64,000 bases of DNA, from the NCBI RefSeq assembly GCF_001886715.1, contig NZ_CP018082.1, positions 2,604,001-2,668,000 of the forward strand, given 5' to 3'. Origin of the DNA: Nocardia mangyaensis. Lineage in GTDB: Bacteria > Actinomycetota > Actinomycetes > Mycobacteriales > Mycobacteriaceae. This document shows positions 37,169 to 44,603 of this stretch, one piece after another. Under the pieces are notes generated by a model, which was given only the letters and a program-made list of their open reading frames with translations, had not been told where the DNA came from and made no database searches. Every line of letters starts with the position of its first letter. The first letter of the stretch is position 1. The position numbers and the translations under genes are program-made.

Positions 37169-38347
37169 TCAGATCATCGAGCGCAGGTTGGCGGCCGGAT
37201 CGATGCCCAGCGAGCTGAGCGCCGAGGCGTGGTAGACCGTGCTCGGTACGTGGATGGCGTGATTGAGGCCCGCGTGCGCGTCGCGCCAGAAACGCTGCAG
37301 TGGCTTGTCCATGCGCAGCGCGTTGCCGCCGGAGCGGGCGAAGATCTGATCCACCGCCATCACCGCCCGCCACGCCGCGCGGACCTGGGTACGCCGGCCC
37401 GCCGCCCGATCGGCGAAGTCGACCTCGCGGCCCGCCTCGACCAGATTCCACACCCGGTCCACATTGGCCAGCAGTTCCTGCCGCGCGGCGTTGATGTCGG
37501 CGGCGGCCTCGCCGATGGCGAACAGCACATACGGATCGTCCTTGATCGCGGTGCCCTGCGCGCCGACTCGCTCGCGCTGGTAGTCCAGGTGCGCGGCCAA
37601 CGCGCCCTCGGCGATGCCGATCACGGCGGCGCTGATGCCCAGCGGGAACATCGTCGACCACGGCATCTTGTAGAGCGTCTCGGTGACGCCGTACTCGCGT
37701 TGCGCGGTGCCGTCGATGACGTGATCGCCGTTCATCACCCGGTAGGACGGCACGAACGCGTCCTTGACGATGATGTCCTTGGACCCGGTCCCCTTGAGCC
37801 CCACCACATTCCACGAGTCTTCGACAATCTCGTAGTCGCTGCGCGGCAGGATCATGTGCAGCATGGTCGGCGGCAGCGCCATCGCGCCCTCGGCGTCACC
37901 GAGCATGGCGCCGAGGAAGATCCAGTCGCAGTGGTCGGTGCCGGAGCTGAACTGCCAGCGGCCGTTGAAGATGTAGCCGCCCTCGACCGGGCGGGCGATA
38001 CCGGTCGGGGCGTAGGGCGAGGCCATCCAGGTGTCGTTGTCGGCGCCCCACACCTCCTGCTGCACCTTCGGATCGGCGAAGGCCAGCTGCCACGGGTGCA
38101 CGCCGACGATGCCGCAGATCCAGCCGGTGGCCGGGTCGAGGGAGGCCGCGGTCATCACCGCCTCGGCGAATTCGCGCGGGTGGGCCTCGAATCCGCCGTA
38201 CTTCTTGGGCTGGAGCAGCCGGATCGGTCCTGCCGTCTTCAGCATCTTCGCGGTGGCGTCGGGGAGTTGGCCGAGGCGTTCGGCCTCGGGGCTCTGCTCG
38301 CGCAGTCGGTCGGCGATCGCCATGATGTTGTCGAGCACGTTGGTCAT
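37169..38347 (-). CDS. hsaA: Flavin-dependent 3-HSA hydroxylase HsaA
   Basis: This 392-residue oxygenase component has an acyl-CoA-dehydrogenase fold. With reduced flavin from HsaB it ortho-hydroxylates 3-HSA to the catechol used by HsaC. Typical family elements are IRLLQPKKYGGFEAHPREF near 42, GWICGIVGVHPWQLAF near 75, GRWQFSSGTDHCDWIFLGA near 130, and WRDAHAGLNHAIHVPSTVYHAS near 358 with the active-site His. ATG at 38347 follows kshA by 33 bases. Confidence 0.94.
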   Translation of the reverse strand: MTNVLDNIMAIADRLREQSPEAERLGQLPDATAKMLKTAGPIRLLQPKKYGGFEAHPREFAEAVMTAASLDPATGWICGIVGVHPWQLAFADPKVQQEVWGADNDTWMASPYAPTGIARPVEGGYIFNGRWQFSSGTDHCDWIFLGAMLGDAEGAMALPPTMLHMILPRSDYEIVEDSWNVVGLKGTGSKDIIVKDAFVPSYRVMNGDHVIDGTAQREYGVTETLYKMPWSTMFPLGISAAVIGIAEGALAAHLDYQRERVGAQGTAIKDDPYVLFAIGEAAADINAARQELLANVDRVWNLVEAGREVDFADRAAGRRTQVRAAWRAVMAVDQIFARSGGNALRMDKPLQRFWRDAHAGLNHAIHVPSTVYHASALSSLGIDPAANLRSMI

Positions 38348-38380
38348 CGGGTTGGTGCTTTCTCTAGAGGGGTGCCCGAG

Positions 38381-39556
38381 TCAGGCGGTGGTGTCGAGGA
38401 TCGCGCCGCGGGCGATGTTGTCGGCCACCTCGGCTTCCCAGCTGGTGACGGCGCGCTCGGTGTCGATCTCGAACTCGAAGCGCTTGGTCATGTCCTCGGT
38501 GACGTCGTCGATGTCGACGTAGAACTGCTTGTACCAGCGGCGCAGCTGATAGACCGGCCCGTCTTCCTCCGACAGCAGTGGATTGTCGATGGGCGCCTTG
38601 TTCTTCCAGATCGCCACGTCCTGCTCGAAGCCGATCTCCACGCCGCGGGCGAACTGCGCGGCCATCGCCTCGGCATCGGCGTCGGACATGCCCTGCGGCT
38701 TCTTCACCATCGCGCCGTACTGCAGCACGAAGGAGTTGTCCGAGACCGGGTAGTGGCAGTTGATCAGTACCGTCTCGATCGTCATGCCGTTGGCCTCGCT
38801 CCAGAGCCAGTCGATCATGTAAGAAGGACCGAAATACGAAGCGTCCGACCGCAAGGTGGAGTTCGGGTCGTCGTAGCTGGTGCCGACCTCGATGTCGTGG
38901 CGCGGAGTCGAGCGCATGTACTGGGTGGCGACCGGGCCCTCGAAGACGTTCTTGAAGTAGCGCGGGAAGGCGTAGTGCACGTAGAAGAAGTGCGCCATGT
39001 CCACCACGTTGTCGACGATCTCGCGACAGTGCGAGCCCTCGATCAGCATCGAATTCCAGGTCCAGTCGGTCCACTCGGCGGTGCCGTAGCCCTCGATCTC
39101 GGGAATCGTGACCTCATCGGTGGGTTTGCTGCCCTGCGGGTCGTGCCAGACGTAGAGCTGGCCGTTGCGTTCCAGCGTCGGCCACGATCGGGTCCTGGCC
39201 AGCGGCGGAACCCGGCGCGCGTACGGGATTCCGGTGCATTTGCCGTTGCCGCCCCAGCGCCAGTCGTGGAACGGGCAGGCGATCGAATCGCCTTTGACGG
39301 TGCCGTGGGCGAGGTTGCCGCCCATGTGGCGGCAGAAGCCGTCGAGCACGTGCAGGGCGCCGTCGGTCTCGGACCGGAACACCACCAGTGTGGTGCCGAA
39401 GGCCTTGACCTCGTGTGGGTTGCCGTCGCGGAACGTGGCGAGCAGGCCCAGGCAGTGCCAACCGCGAGCGAACCTGGTCGGTGCCGCGGCGGCCTCGATC
39501 TGGCGGTACTCGGTCGCGTCGAGCTGTGTTCGGCCGTTCGGCGGGTTCTCCGGCAT
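38381..39556 (-). CDS. kshA: 3-ketosteroid 9alpha-hydroxylase oxygenase KshA
   Basis: This 391-residue Rieske oxygenase hydroxylates C9 of androstenedione-type steroids with electrons from KshB. The Rieske ligands are Cys75, His77, Cys94 and His97 (CRHMGG and CPFHDW). The mononuclear iron site is in DNVVDMAHFFYVH (182-194), with His189 and His194. The C-terminal helix-grip domain has the usual length. ATG at 39556 is chosen because GGAGG lies 5 bases upstream; an ATG at 39568 would precede that site. It is the first gene of the kshA-hsaA-hsaC operon, with an island operator upstream. Confidence 0.95.
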   Translation of the reverse strand: MPENPPNGRTQLDATEYRQIEAAAAPTRFARGWHCLGLLATFRDGNPHEVKAFGTTLVVFRSETDGALHVLDGFCRHMGGNLAHGTVKGDSIACPFHDWRWGGNGKCTGIPYARRVPPLARTRSWPTLERNGQLYVWHDPQGSKPTDEVTIPEIEGYGTAEWTDWTWNSMLIEGSHCREIVDNVVDMAHFFYVHYAFPRYFKNVFEGPVATQYMRSTPRHDIEVGTSYDDPNSTLRSDASYFGPSYMIDWLWSEANGMTIETVLINCHYPVSDNSFVLQYGAMVKKPQGMSDADAEAMAAQFARGVEIGFEQDVAIWKNKAPIDNPLLSEEDGPVYQLRRWYKQFYVDIDDVTEDMTKRFEFEIDTERAVTSWEAEVADNIARGAILDTTA

Positions 39557-39636
39557 CGAAACCTCCATGTATCGGGCGGAGTGGGGATGAGCTGGGCCGA
39601 TGGTGTCCCCGTAGGGGCGCCGCCGCGACCGTGCCG

Positions 39637-39651
39637 TCCCGGTCAGCGGAC
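39637..39651 (-). promoter_or_regulatory. Island operator, site 8 (kshA operon)
   Basis: On the minus strand this reads GTCCGCTGACCGGGA, two mismatches in the outer left arm. Its centre (39644) is 39 bases before a minus-strand CACCAT (39605-39600), which may be the -10 of kshA-hsaA-hsaC. Confidence 0.65.
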
Positions 39652-39676
39652 AGGTTTGTGTCCCGGCACGCCGATG

Positions 39677-39691
39677 TCCCGATCAGTGGGA
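39677..39691 (-). promoter_or_regulatory. Island operator, site 9 (MaoC-like gene)
   Basis: On the minus strand this reads TCCCACTGATCGGGA, one mismatch. Its centre (39684) is 38 bases before the plus-strand -10 TACCGT (39722-39727) of the MaoC-like gene. As at 24104/24140, two sites about 40 bases apart serve two opposite promoters. Confidence 0.75.
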
Positions 39692-39754
39692 GAGGCGCCG
39701 GTCACCTTCGGCGACCGGATCTACCGTGGCGGAACACCGACGAGAGGATCGATC

Positions 39755-40357
39755 GTGGGCAACGCCGCCGCGGTGATCGGTCAGCCGATCCAGATCGACT
39801 TGGACACCGACGCCATCCGCCTGTTCGCCGCCGCCGTGCGGTCGGCCGACCCTGCCTACCGCACGGCCGAGCATCCGGTGGTGCCCCCGACTTTCCTGCC
39901 CGCCGACGCCTTCGGCGCCGGTGACCGGGCCGAGACCGACCACCGATTCTTCGGGAGGCCGCCGCGGGCAGGGGACCGGCTGACCGCGGTTCGCGACCTC
40001 GACGCGCCCGAGTCGCTGACCCGCTACTTCGACCGCACCGGCGGGCTCGTCGCCGAATCCTGGGCCGCCGCCACACCGATCGTGTCCTCGGAACACGCTG
40101 TCGTCGAACCGCTCTCGGCCCACGCGGCGGCCCAGCTGGCGGCTTACGCCACCGACTGGCTGGGCGCCGAGAACATCCGTCGCTTCCGGACCAGGATCGT
40201 GCGCGCACTCGCGCCGGGTGAGACTGTGACCTGCTCGGGGCACCTCACCCAGCACTACCTGCAGGACGGCGAAGCGCGCGTGGATGTCACCCTGGCCGGC
40301 GCCGACTCGACGGGCGCGGTCGTCGTGCGGGCCTGGGCCAGTTTCGCCCGCGACTGA
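39755..40357 (+). CDS. MaoC-like hot-dog protein
   Basis: This 200-residue protein starts with a FAS1-dehydratase/MaoC N-terminal type segment (FAAAVRSADPAYRTAEHPVVPPTFLP). A hot-dog core follows, with VVEPLSAHAAAQLAAYATDWLG and a strand block ending VVVRAWASFARD. The family hydrates enoyl-CoAs, but I cannot identify the Asp-His catalytic pair with confidence, so activity is uncertain. GTG at 39755 has GAGAGGA upstream. It is first in the plus-strand group with the NTF2-like and SDR genes. Confidence 0.7.
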   Translation: MGNAAAVIGQPIQIDLDTDAIRLFAAAVRSADPAYRTAEHPVVPPTFLPADAFGAGDRAETDHRFFGRPPRAGDRLTAVRDLDAPESLTRYFDRTGGLVAESWAAATPIVSSEHAVVEPLSAHAAAQLAAYATDWLGAENIRRFRTRIVRALAPGETVTCSGHLTQHYLQDGEARVDVTLAGADSTGAVVVRAWASFARD

Positions 40358-40384
40358 CCGGCCATCGACGAACAGGAACGATCC

Positions 40385-40864
40385 ATGTCAGATACCGCCG
40401 ATCGCCTCGCGCGGCTGGAAGCCGTCGCCGCGATCACCGCGCTCAAGCACCGCTACTTCCGCGCCTGTGATGCCAAGGACCCCAAGGGGTTTCGTGAATG
40501 CTTCAGCACCGCGGGCGCCGAGCTCGACTACGGCGAACTGGGTGCGCTCGACGCCGACGGCATGGCCGCGGTCTTCGCCTCGATCGCCCTGAGCCAGGTC
40601 GACGGCGCACACGCGATCCTCGACATGCACCACGGTGTGCACCCTGACATCACTGTGCGTGACGACGGCACCGCCGGCGGCCGCTGGACGCTGCGCTTCC
40701 GCCAGCTGAACCTGATCGAGCGCACCGAGACGGTCGCGACCGGGGAGTACACCGACGAGTACGTGGTCGAGGACGGTCGCTGGAAGATCGCGAAGTGCAC
40801 GTTCGTGCGTCTGTGGGCGCTCACCCGCCCCCTGGGGCCTGACTGCCGCGTGGTGCAGGGCTGA
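40385..40864 (+). CDS. SnoaL/NTF2-like protein
   Basis: This 159-residue alpha+beta-barrel protein is of the SnoaL_4/NTF2 superfamily. An N-terminal helix ITALKHRYFRACDAKD is followed by FRECFSTAGAELDYGELG and a GEYTDEYVVEDGRWKIAKCTFVR strand pair. Relatives include dehydratases and isomerases acting on steroid or aromatic rings. His at residues 81-82 (DMHHGVHPD) sit where substrate-binding His lie in some hydratase members. It is 27 bases after the MaoC-like gene. A role in the steroid route is inferred from position. Confidence 0.75.
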   Translation: MSDTADRLARLEAVAAITALKHRYFRACDAKDPKGFRECFSTAGAELDYGELGALDADGMAAVFASIALSQVDGAHAILDMHHGVHPDITVRDDGTAGGRWTLRFRQLNLIERTETVATGEYTDEYVVEDGRWKIAKCTFVRLWALTRPLGPDCRVVQG

Positions 40865-40945
40865 GCCGGTCCGCCGATTTCCCACCGCGCCGCCCTCGGC
40901 GATGGTGAGCTGTTCACAGAGGACAACGATGTTCGGAGGTAACAC

Positions 40946-41755
40946 ATGACACGACGCTACGAGGACAAGGTCGTCTTCATCACGGGCGCGGCCCGTGGTC
41001 AGGGCCGGGCCGAGGCGATCCGCTTCGCCGAGGAGGGCGCCGACATCATCGCGATCGACGCGTGCACCGACTTCGCCAGCACCAGCTACCCGGGTGCCAC
41101 CGAGGACGACCTGGCCGAGACGGTGAAGCTGGTCGAGGCGACCGGCCGCCGGATCGTCGCGAGCAAGGCCGACGTGCGCGATTTCGACGGGCTGTCGGCG
41201 GCGCTGGCGGCGGGGATCGCCGAGCTGGGCCGCCTCGATGTCGTCGTCGCGAACGCGGGCATCTGCTCGGCCGCGATGTCCTGGGAGATCACCCTCGAAC
41301 AGTGGCAGGAAACCCTCGATGTGAACCTGACCGGGGTGTTCCACACCGCGAAGGCCGCGATTCCGCACCTGATCGAGCAGGGGACCGGGGGCGCGATGGT
41401 GTTCATCAGCTCCGTGTCCGGGCTCAAGGGCACGCCGTTCACCGGCCATTACGTGGCCACCAAGCACGCCATCACCGGCCTGGCCAAGACCATGGCCAAC
41501 GAGCTCGGTGAGCACCGGATCCGGGTGAACACCGTGCACCCGGCGGGGGTGGCCACCGGTATGGTCATGAGCGAGATGGGCCCGCTGTTCGAGAAGCACG
41601 CCGCGACGCTGGCGCCCATCTTCATGAACTCGCTGCCCACCTACATGACCGAGCCCACCGATATCGCGGCGGCGGTGGCGTGGCTGTGCTCGGACGAGGC
41701 CACGCACGTCACCGGTGCGCAGATCCCCGTGGACATGGGCAACCTGAACCGCTGA
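40946..41755 (+). CDS. SDR oxidoreductase, mycofactocin-coupled family
   Basis: This 269-residue SDR has TGAARGQGRAEAIRFAEEGADIIAIDAC at residues about 12-39 and the insert YPGATEDDLAETVKLVEATGRRIVASKADVRD. This is the clearest mycofactocin-SDR pattern in the window. The catalytic residues are Ser in FISSVSG and Tyr/Lys in YVATK near 160. Such enzymes keep NAD(H) bound and hand electrons to mycofactocin. ATG at 40946 has GGAGG 5 bases upstream. It is the third gene of the plus-strand group and probably oxidises a secondary alcohol of the steroid-like substrate. Confidence 0.9.
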   Translation: MTRRYEDKVVFITGAARGQGRAEAIRFAEEGADIIAIDACTDFASTSYPGATEDDLAETVKLVEATGRRIVASKADVRDFDGLSAALAAGIAELGRLDVVVANAGICSAAMSWEITLEQWQETLDVNLTGVFHTAKAAIPHLIEQGTGGAMVFISSVSGLKGTPFTGHYVATKHAITGLAKTMANELGEHRIRVNTVHPAGVATGMVMSEMGPLFEKHAATLAPIFMNSLPTYMTEPTDIAAAVAWLCSDEATHVTGAQIPVDMGNLNR

Positions 41756-41765
41756 CCGGCCACTT

Positions 41766-41807
41766 GGTATTTTTATACCGCCGTCGCTAGGCTGGTATGA
41801 AAATACC
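41766..41807. promoter_or_regulatory. Two tandem GGTAT-N4-ATACC palindromes before map
   Basis: GGTATTTTTATACC (41766-41779) and GGTATGAAAATACC (41794-41807) are two perfect palindromic half-site pairs, 28 bp centre to centre. They lie in the 65-base gap between the SDR stop and the map start. A TAGGCT hexamer (41788-41793) lies between them, so a protein bound here would cover the promoter. No neighbour gene is an obvious binder. Confidence 0.7.
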
Positions 41808-41820
41808 GAGTGGAGGCGTG

Positions 41821-42588
41821 ATGGTGGAGCTGAAATCACCCGCGGAGATCGAGCGCATGCGGGTGACCGGCGAGTTCGTGGCCGACGTGCTGGCCGGGGT
41901 GCGCGACCGGGCCGCGGTCGGGGTCAACCTGCTGGAGCTGGAAGCGTATGTGCGCGAACGGATCCGCGAGCGTGGTGCGGTCTCCTGCTACTGGGACTAC
42001 TCGCCCTCCTTCGGGCGCGGCCCGTTCCGCAACACCGTGTGCCTGGCGGTCAACGATGCCGTCCTGCACGGACTTCCACACGACTACCTGCTGCGCGACG
42101 GTGACCTGCTCACCGCCGACCTGGCCGTCACCATCGACGGCTGGTCCGCCGACTCGGCGATCTCGTTCGTCGTCGGAACGGCCGCGCCCGAGGACGAGCG
42201 GCTGATCCGGGCCACCGAGGAGGCGCTCGTCGCCGGGATCGCCACCGCGCTGCCCGGCAACAAGATCGGTGACATCTCCGCCGCGATCGCCGCGGTCGCG
42301 CACGGCTACGGCTATCCGATCAACACCGAGTTCGGCGGCCACGGCATCGGCCGAACCATGCACGAGGACCTGCACATCCCCAACGACGGCCGGGCCGGTC
42401 GCGGCTTCCGGCTGCGCCCCGGCCTCACCGTCGCCATCGAACCCTGGTTCGCGGCGGGCACCGACAAAGTCTTCACCGACCCCGACGGCTGGACCATCCG
42501 CTCCGCCGACGGCTCCCGGTGCGCGCACAGCGAACACACGATCGCGGTCACCGAGGACGGCCCCCGCGTCCTCACCCTGCCGGTCTGA
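41821..42588 (+). CDS. map: Type I methionine aminopeptidase
   Basis: This 255-residue enzyme removes the initiator Met from new proteins. All metal ligands are present: Asp100 (TADLAV), Asp111, His174 (GHGIG), Glu207 (AIEPWF) and Glu238. They sit three residues after the E. coli positions. The N-terminal SH3-binding zinc extension of mycobacterial MapB is absent. ATG at 41821 follows GTGGAGGCG; an ATG at 41797 lies inside the palindromic operator and adds only MKIPSGGV. It may be a second, regulated copy of an essential housekeeping enzyme. Confidence 0.93.
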   Translation: MVELKSPAEIERMRVTGEFVADVLAGVRDRAAVGVNLLELEAYVRERIRERGAVSCYWDYSPSFGRGPFRNTVCLAVNDAVLHGLPHDYLLRDGDLLTADLAVTIDGWSADSAISFVVGTAAPEDERLIRATEEALVAGIATALPGNKIGDISAAIAAVAHGYGYPINTEFGGHGIGRTMHEDLHIPNDGRAGRGFRLRPGLTVAIEPWFAAGTDKVFTDPDGWTIRSADGSRCAHSEHTIAVTEDGPRVLTLPV

Positions 42589-42700
42589 CCGGTCCCGATC
42601 CGAATTCGGGGTGTATCGATTCGATGTGACAGCATGGGCGACTCAACCTCCACGGTGCGCCGGTCGCGGGGGCGAGAGGGCGGGGTCGCCGCGTTGGTCC

Positions 42701-43096
42701 TCAGCCGCTGTGGTCGGTGAAAGCGCCGTCCACGAGTACGGGGACTGTGCTGTCGGCGTCGAGATCGATCGCGAGGGCGACGTCATCGGGGAATCCGCCC
42801 GAGATCAATTCCCGGCCGGATGCGCTGGTGCGCAGGAGGGCGGGAACATCCGGTAGGGCCCTGAATGTGCTTGCCGCGGCCTGTGCTTCGGGCGATGGTG
42901 TGTCGAGTCCTCGGTCGATCAGCGCCGCGGTGAGCGCGCCCGCGCCGAGCCAGTCCTCGAGGGCTGGCCGCACGGTGTCGGTGCCCGGCCACTGTTCACC
43001 CGCGGCGATGACGGCGATCGGCCGAGTAGGCGTGCCCCACCCTCGAGTCAGTAGCCAGTCGGCGACAGCGCTGTCACGGACCGCACACGAACCTCC
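42701..43096 (-). pseudogene. 2-phosphosulfolactate phosphatase (ComB)-like C-terminal remnant
   Basis: About 131 codons encode the second half of a ComB-like protein. RPIAVIAAGEQWPGTDTVRPALEDWLGAGA is followed by SPEAQAAASTFRAL and ASGRELISGGFPDDVALAIDLDADSTVPVLVDGAFTDH, the usual C-terminus. In frame the sequence begins with SCAVRDSAVADWLL, and directly upstream is a stop codon (43097-43099). The N-terminal half with the substrate-binding residues is therefore missing. No start codon has a suitable ribosome site except a GTG at 42973, which would give an even shorter piece. I regard it as a broken gene. Confidence 0.75.
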
Positions 43097-43264
43097 TCAG
43101 GTGACCTCGGTCTGCCGGTCCGCTGCGCGGGACCTGTGGGCGGACCGCGCCACGGTCGCCGACCCGAGTCGAGTCAGGGTGGTGGCTAGCGGTGAGTGCT
43201 GTTGCGAGACAATGTATTCGCCTTGGCCGACGGAACGTTCGCGCCTCGGCTCGCGGGGTGCAGC

Positions 43265-44014
43265 CTAGCGTGCGTCGGGTTCTGGCGCGGGCTCGACCGC
43301 GCGGGTGGTCAGCCAGGCGGTGAGCAGTTCGGCCGCGGTCGCATCGACGGCGAGGGCGGCGTGTTCGTCCTCGGTCAGCTCGACAGAATCGAGCTCGAAC
43401 TTCCAGTGCGCCAACCGCTCCGGATCGTCCGTGGCGACGGCCAGCTCGGCCAGAGCGGCATACGCGCGGGCCCGCTCGAGGGCGGATGCCGAGGTGGCGA
43501 AGCGGTGCAGTCCGGTTTCCAGTACGCGGGTCGCGGCCCGGTCGTCGTTCTTGAAATCGCGCAGGATGCGCGCGTTGTCCAGGACCCGGGCCAGTCCGGT
43601 GAGTGCGCGCGAACCCCCGTACTCGAGGTTCTCCGGCTCATCGCGCTGGATGACGATGACGGTGTTGCCGTCCGGGTCGATGAGGGAGAACCGGGTCTGG
43701 CCGGTACGGAACCGGGTGATTCGCGGACGGCCCGTGGCGGGAACCTTGCCGTAGTGCGCGCGCAGGGCGGTGGTGTACTCGGCGTGCCGGGCGGCGACGT
43801 CGTCGACCATCAGGATTGCGCCCCCGTACTCGGCGGGCAGGTCGATCCCGGGTGGCGGCGCCGCGAAATTCAGTTCACATCCGTACTTTTCGATCGCGCC
43901 GTACACGTACGGGCGGGTCTGCTCATAGGTGACGGTGTAGCCCAGCGCTCGATAGAACGCGAGGGTGGTGGTGAGGTCGCCGCTCCACAGCACCGGCACT
44001 GCGGTATCACTCAT
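43265..44014 (-). CDS. VOC-family (glyoxalase/bleomycin-resistance fold) protein with helical tail
   Basis: This 249-residue protein has an N-terminal VOC domain (1-125: PVLWSGDLTTTLAFYRALGYTVTYEQ and GQTRFSLIDPDGNTVIVIQR). It is followed by a 110-residue all-helical tail (SRALTGLARVLDNARILRDFKND to the end) rich in Ala, Leu and charged residues. The tail resembles short tetratricopeptide-like helices in some actinobacterial VOC proteins. The start is ATG at 44014. Substrate unknown. Confidence 0.82.
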   Translation of the reverse strand: MSDTAVPVLWSGDLTTTLAFYRALGYTVTYEQTRPYVYGAIEKYGCELNFAAPPPGIDLPAEYGGAILMVDDVAARHAEYTTALRAHYGKVPATGRPRITRFRTGQTRFSLIDPDGNTVIVIQRDEPENLEYGGSRALTGLARVLDNARILRDFKNDDRAATRVLETGLHRFATSASALERARAYAALAELAVATDDPERLAHWKFELDSVELTEDEHAALAVDATAAELLTAWLTTRAVEPAPEPDAR

Positions 44015-44134
44015 GATCGGCCTTCCAGCTCGAGGGGTCGGTCCGGTCCGAGGGTAGGGACGAATCCGCTCGAGCGCCTATGGCCGCCGCTCGAGACCGC
44101 ACCCGGCGGCATCGACGGCACTAGGCTGGCGGCC

Positions 44135-44515
44135 ATGACGAACCGCCTCGGTGAACTGGAAACCGCGAACTACGTACTGCTCACCACCTTCCGCAAGGAC
44201 GGCTCCCCGGTGGGTACCCCGGTCTGGGCGATCGCCCGCGAGGACAAGCTCTACGTCTGGACGGTGACCGACTCCTGGAAGGTCAAGCGAATCCGGCGCA
44301 ATGCCGAGGTGACGGTGCAGCCGTGCAACGCGCGCGGCGCGGCCCACGGTGCCGTCGTGCAGGGCAGTGCGCGGATACTCGACGCCGCCGAGACGGCGCA
44401 GGTCCGCTCCGCGCTGCGCCGCAAGTACTGGCTGGCCGGCCCGCTGGTGATCCTCGCCTCCAACCTGCGCCGCGGTAAGGAGGGCACGATCGGCATCGAG
44501 ATCACCCCCGCCTGA
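44135..44515 (+). CDS. PPOX-class F420-dependent oxidoreductase-like protein
   Basis: This 126-residue split-barrel flavin/F420-binding protein shows ANYVLLTTFRKDGSPVGTPVWAIAREDKLYVWT followed by SWKVKRIRRNAEVTVQPCNARG. That matches the small F420-dependent PPOX group of mycobacteria (Rv2061-like). ATG at 44135 is leaderless behind TAGGCT (44122-44127). It stands alone between a VOC gene and the thiolase. Substrate unknown. Confidence 0.85.
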   Translation: MTNRLGELETANYVLLTTFRKDGSPVGTPVWAIAREDKLYVWTVTDSWKVKRIRRNAEVTVQPCNARGAAHGAVVQGSARILDAAETAQVRSALRRKYWLAGPLVILASNLRRGKEGTIGIEITPA

Positions 44516-44603
44516 CCAGGGCGGGAAGTTTCCCCGAAGCTATATGTAGAACCGCTGGTATCGGATACAGTGGGCGCTCGGCGGAACTTCCGAAGGGATC
44601 CAC

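Noticed and set aside
12457..39700. KstR-type boxes (AACNNGTT core) in steroid-gene promoters
   Set aside because: I looked in each promoter region of the island and found none. AACACGTG in hsaD (19258-19265) is inside coding sequence and lacks the dyad.
37130..39754. Long plus-strand frame opposite hsaC, hsaA and kshA
   Set aside because: It is an antisense shadow of three clearly recognised genes. Only the part from 39755 onward is a real gene (MaoC-like).
41797..41820. ATG at 41797 as start of map
   Set aside because: It lies inside the palindromic operator without a ribosome site. ATG at 41821 has GGAGG at good distance and gives the normal N-terminus.
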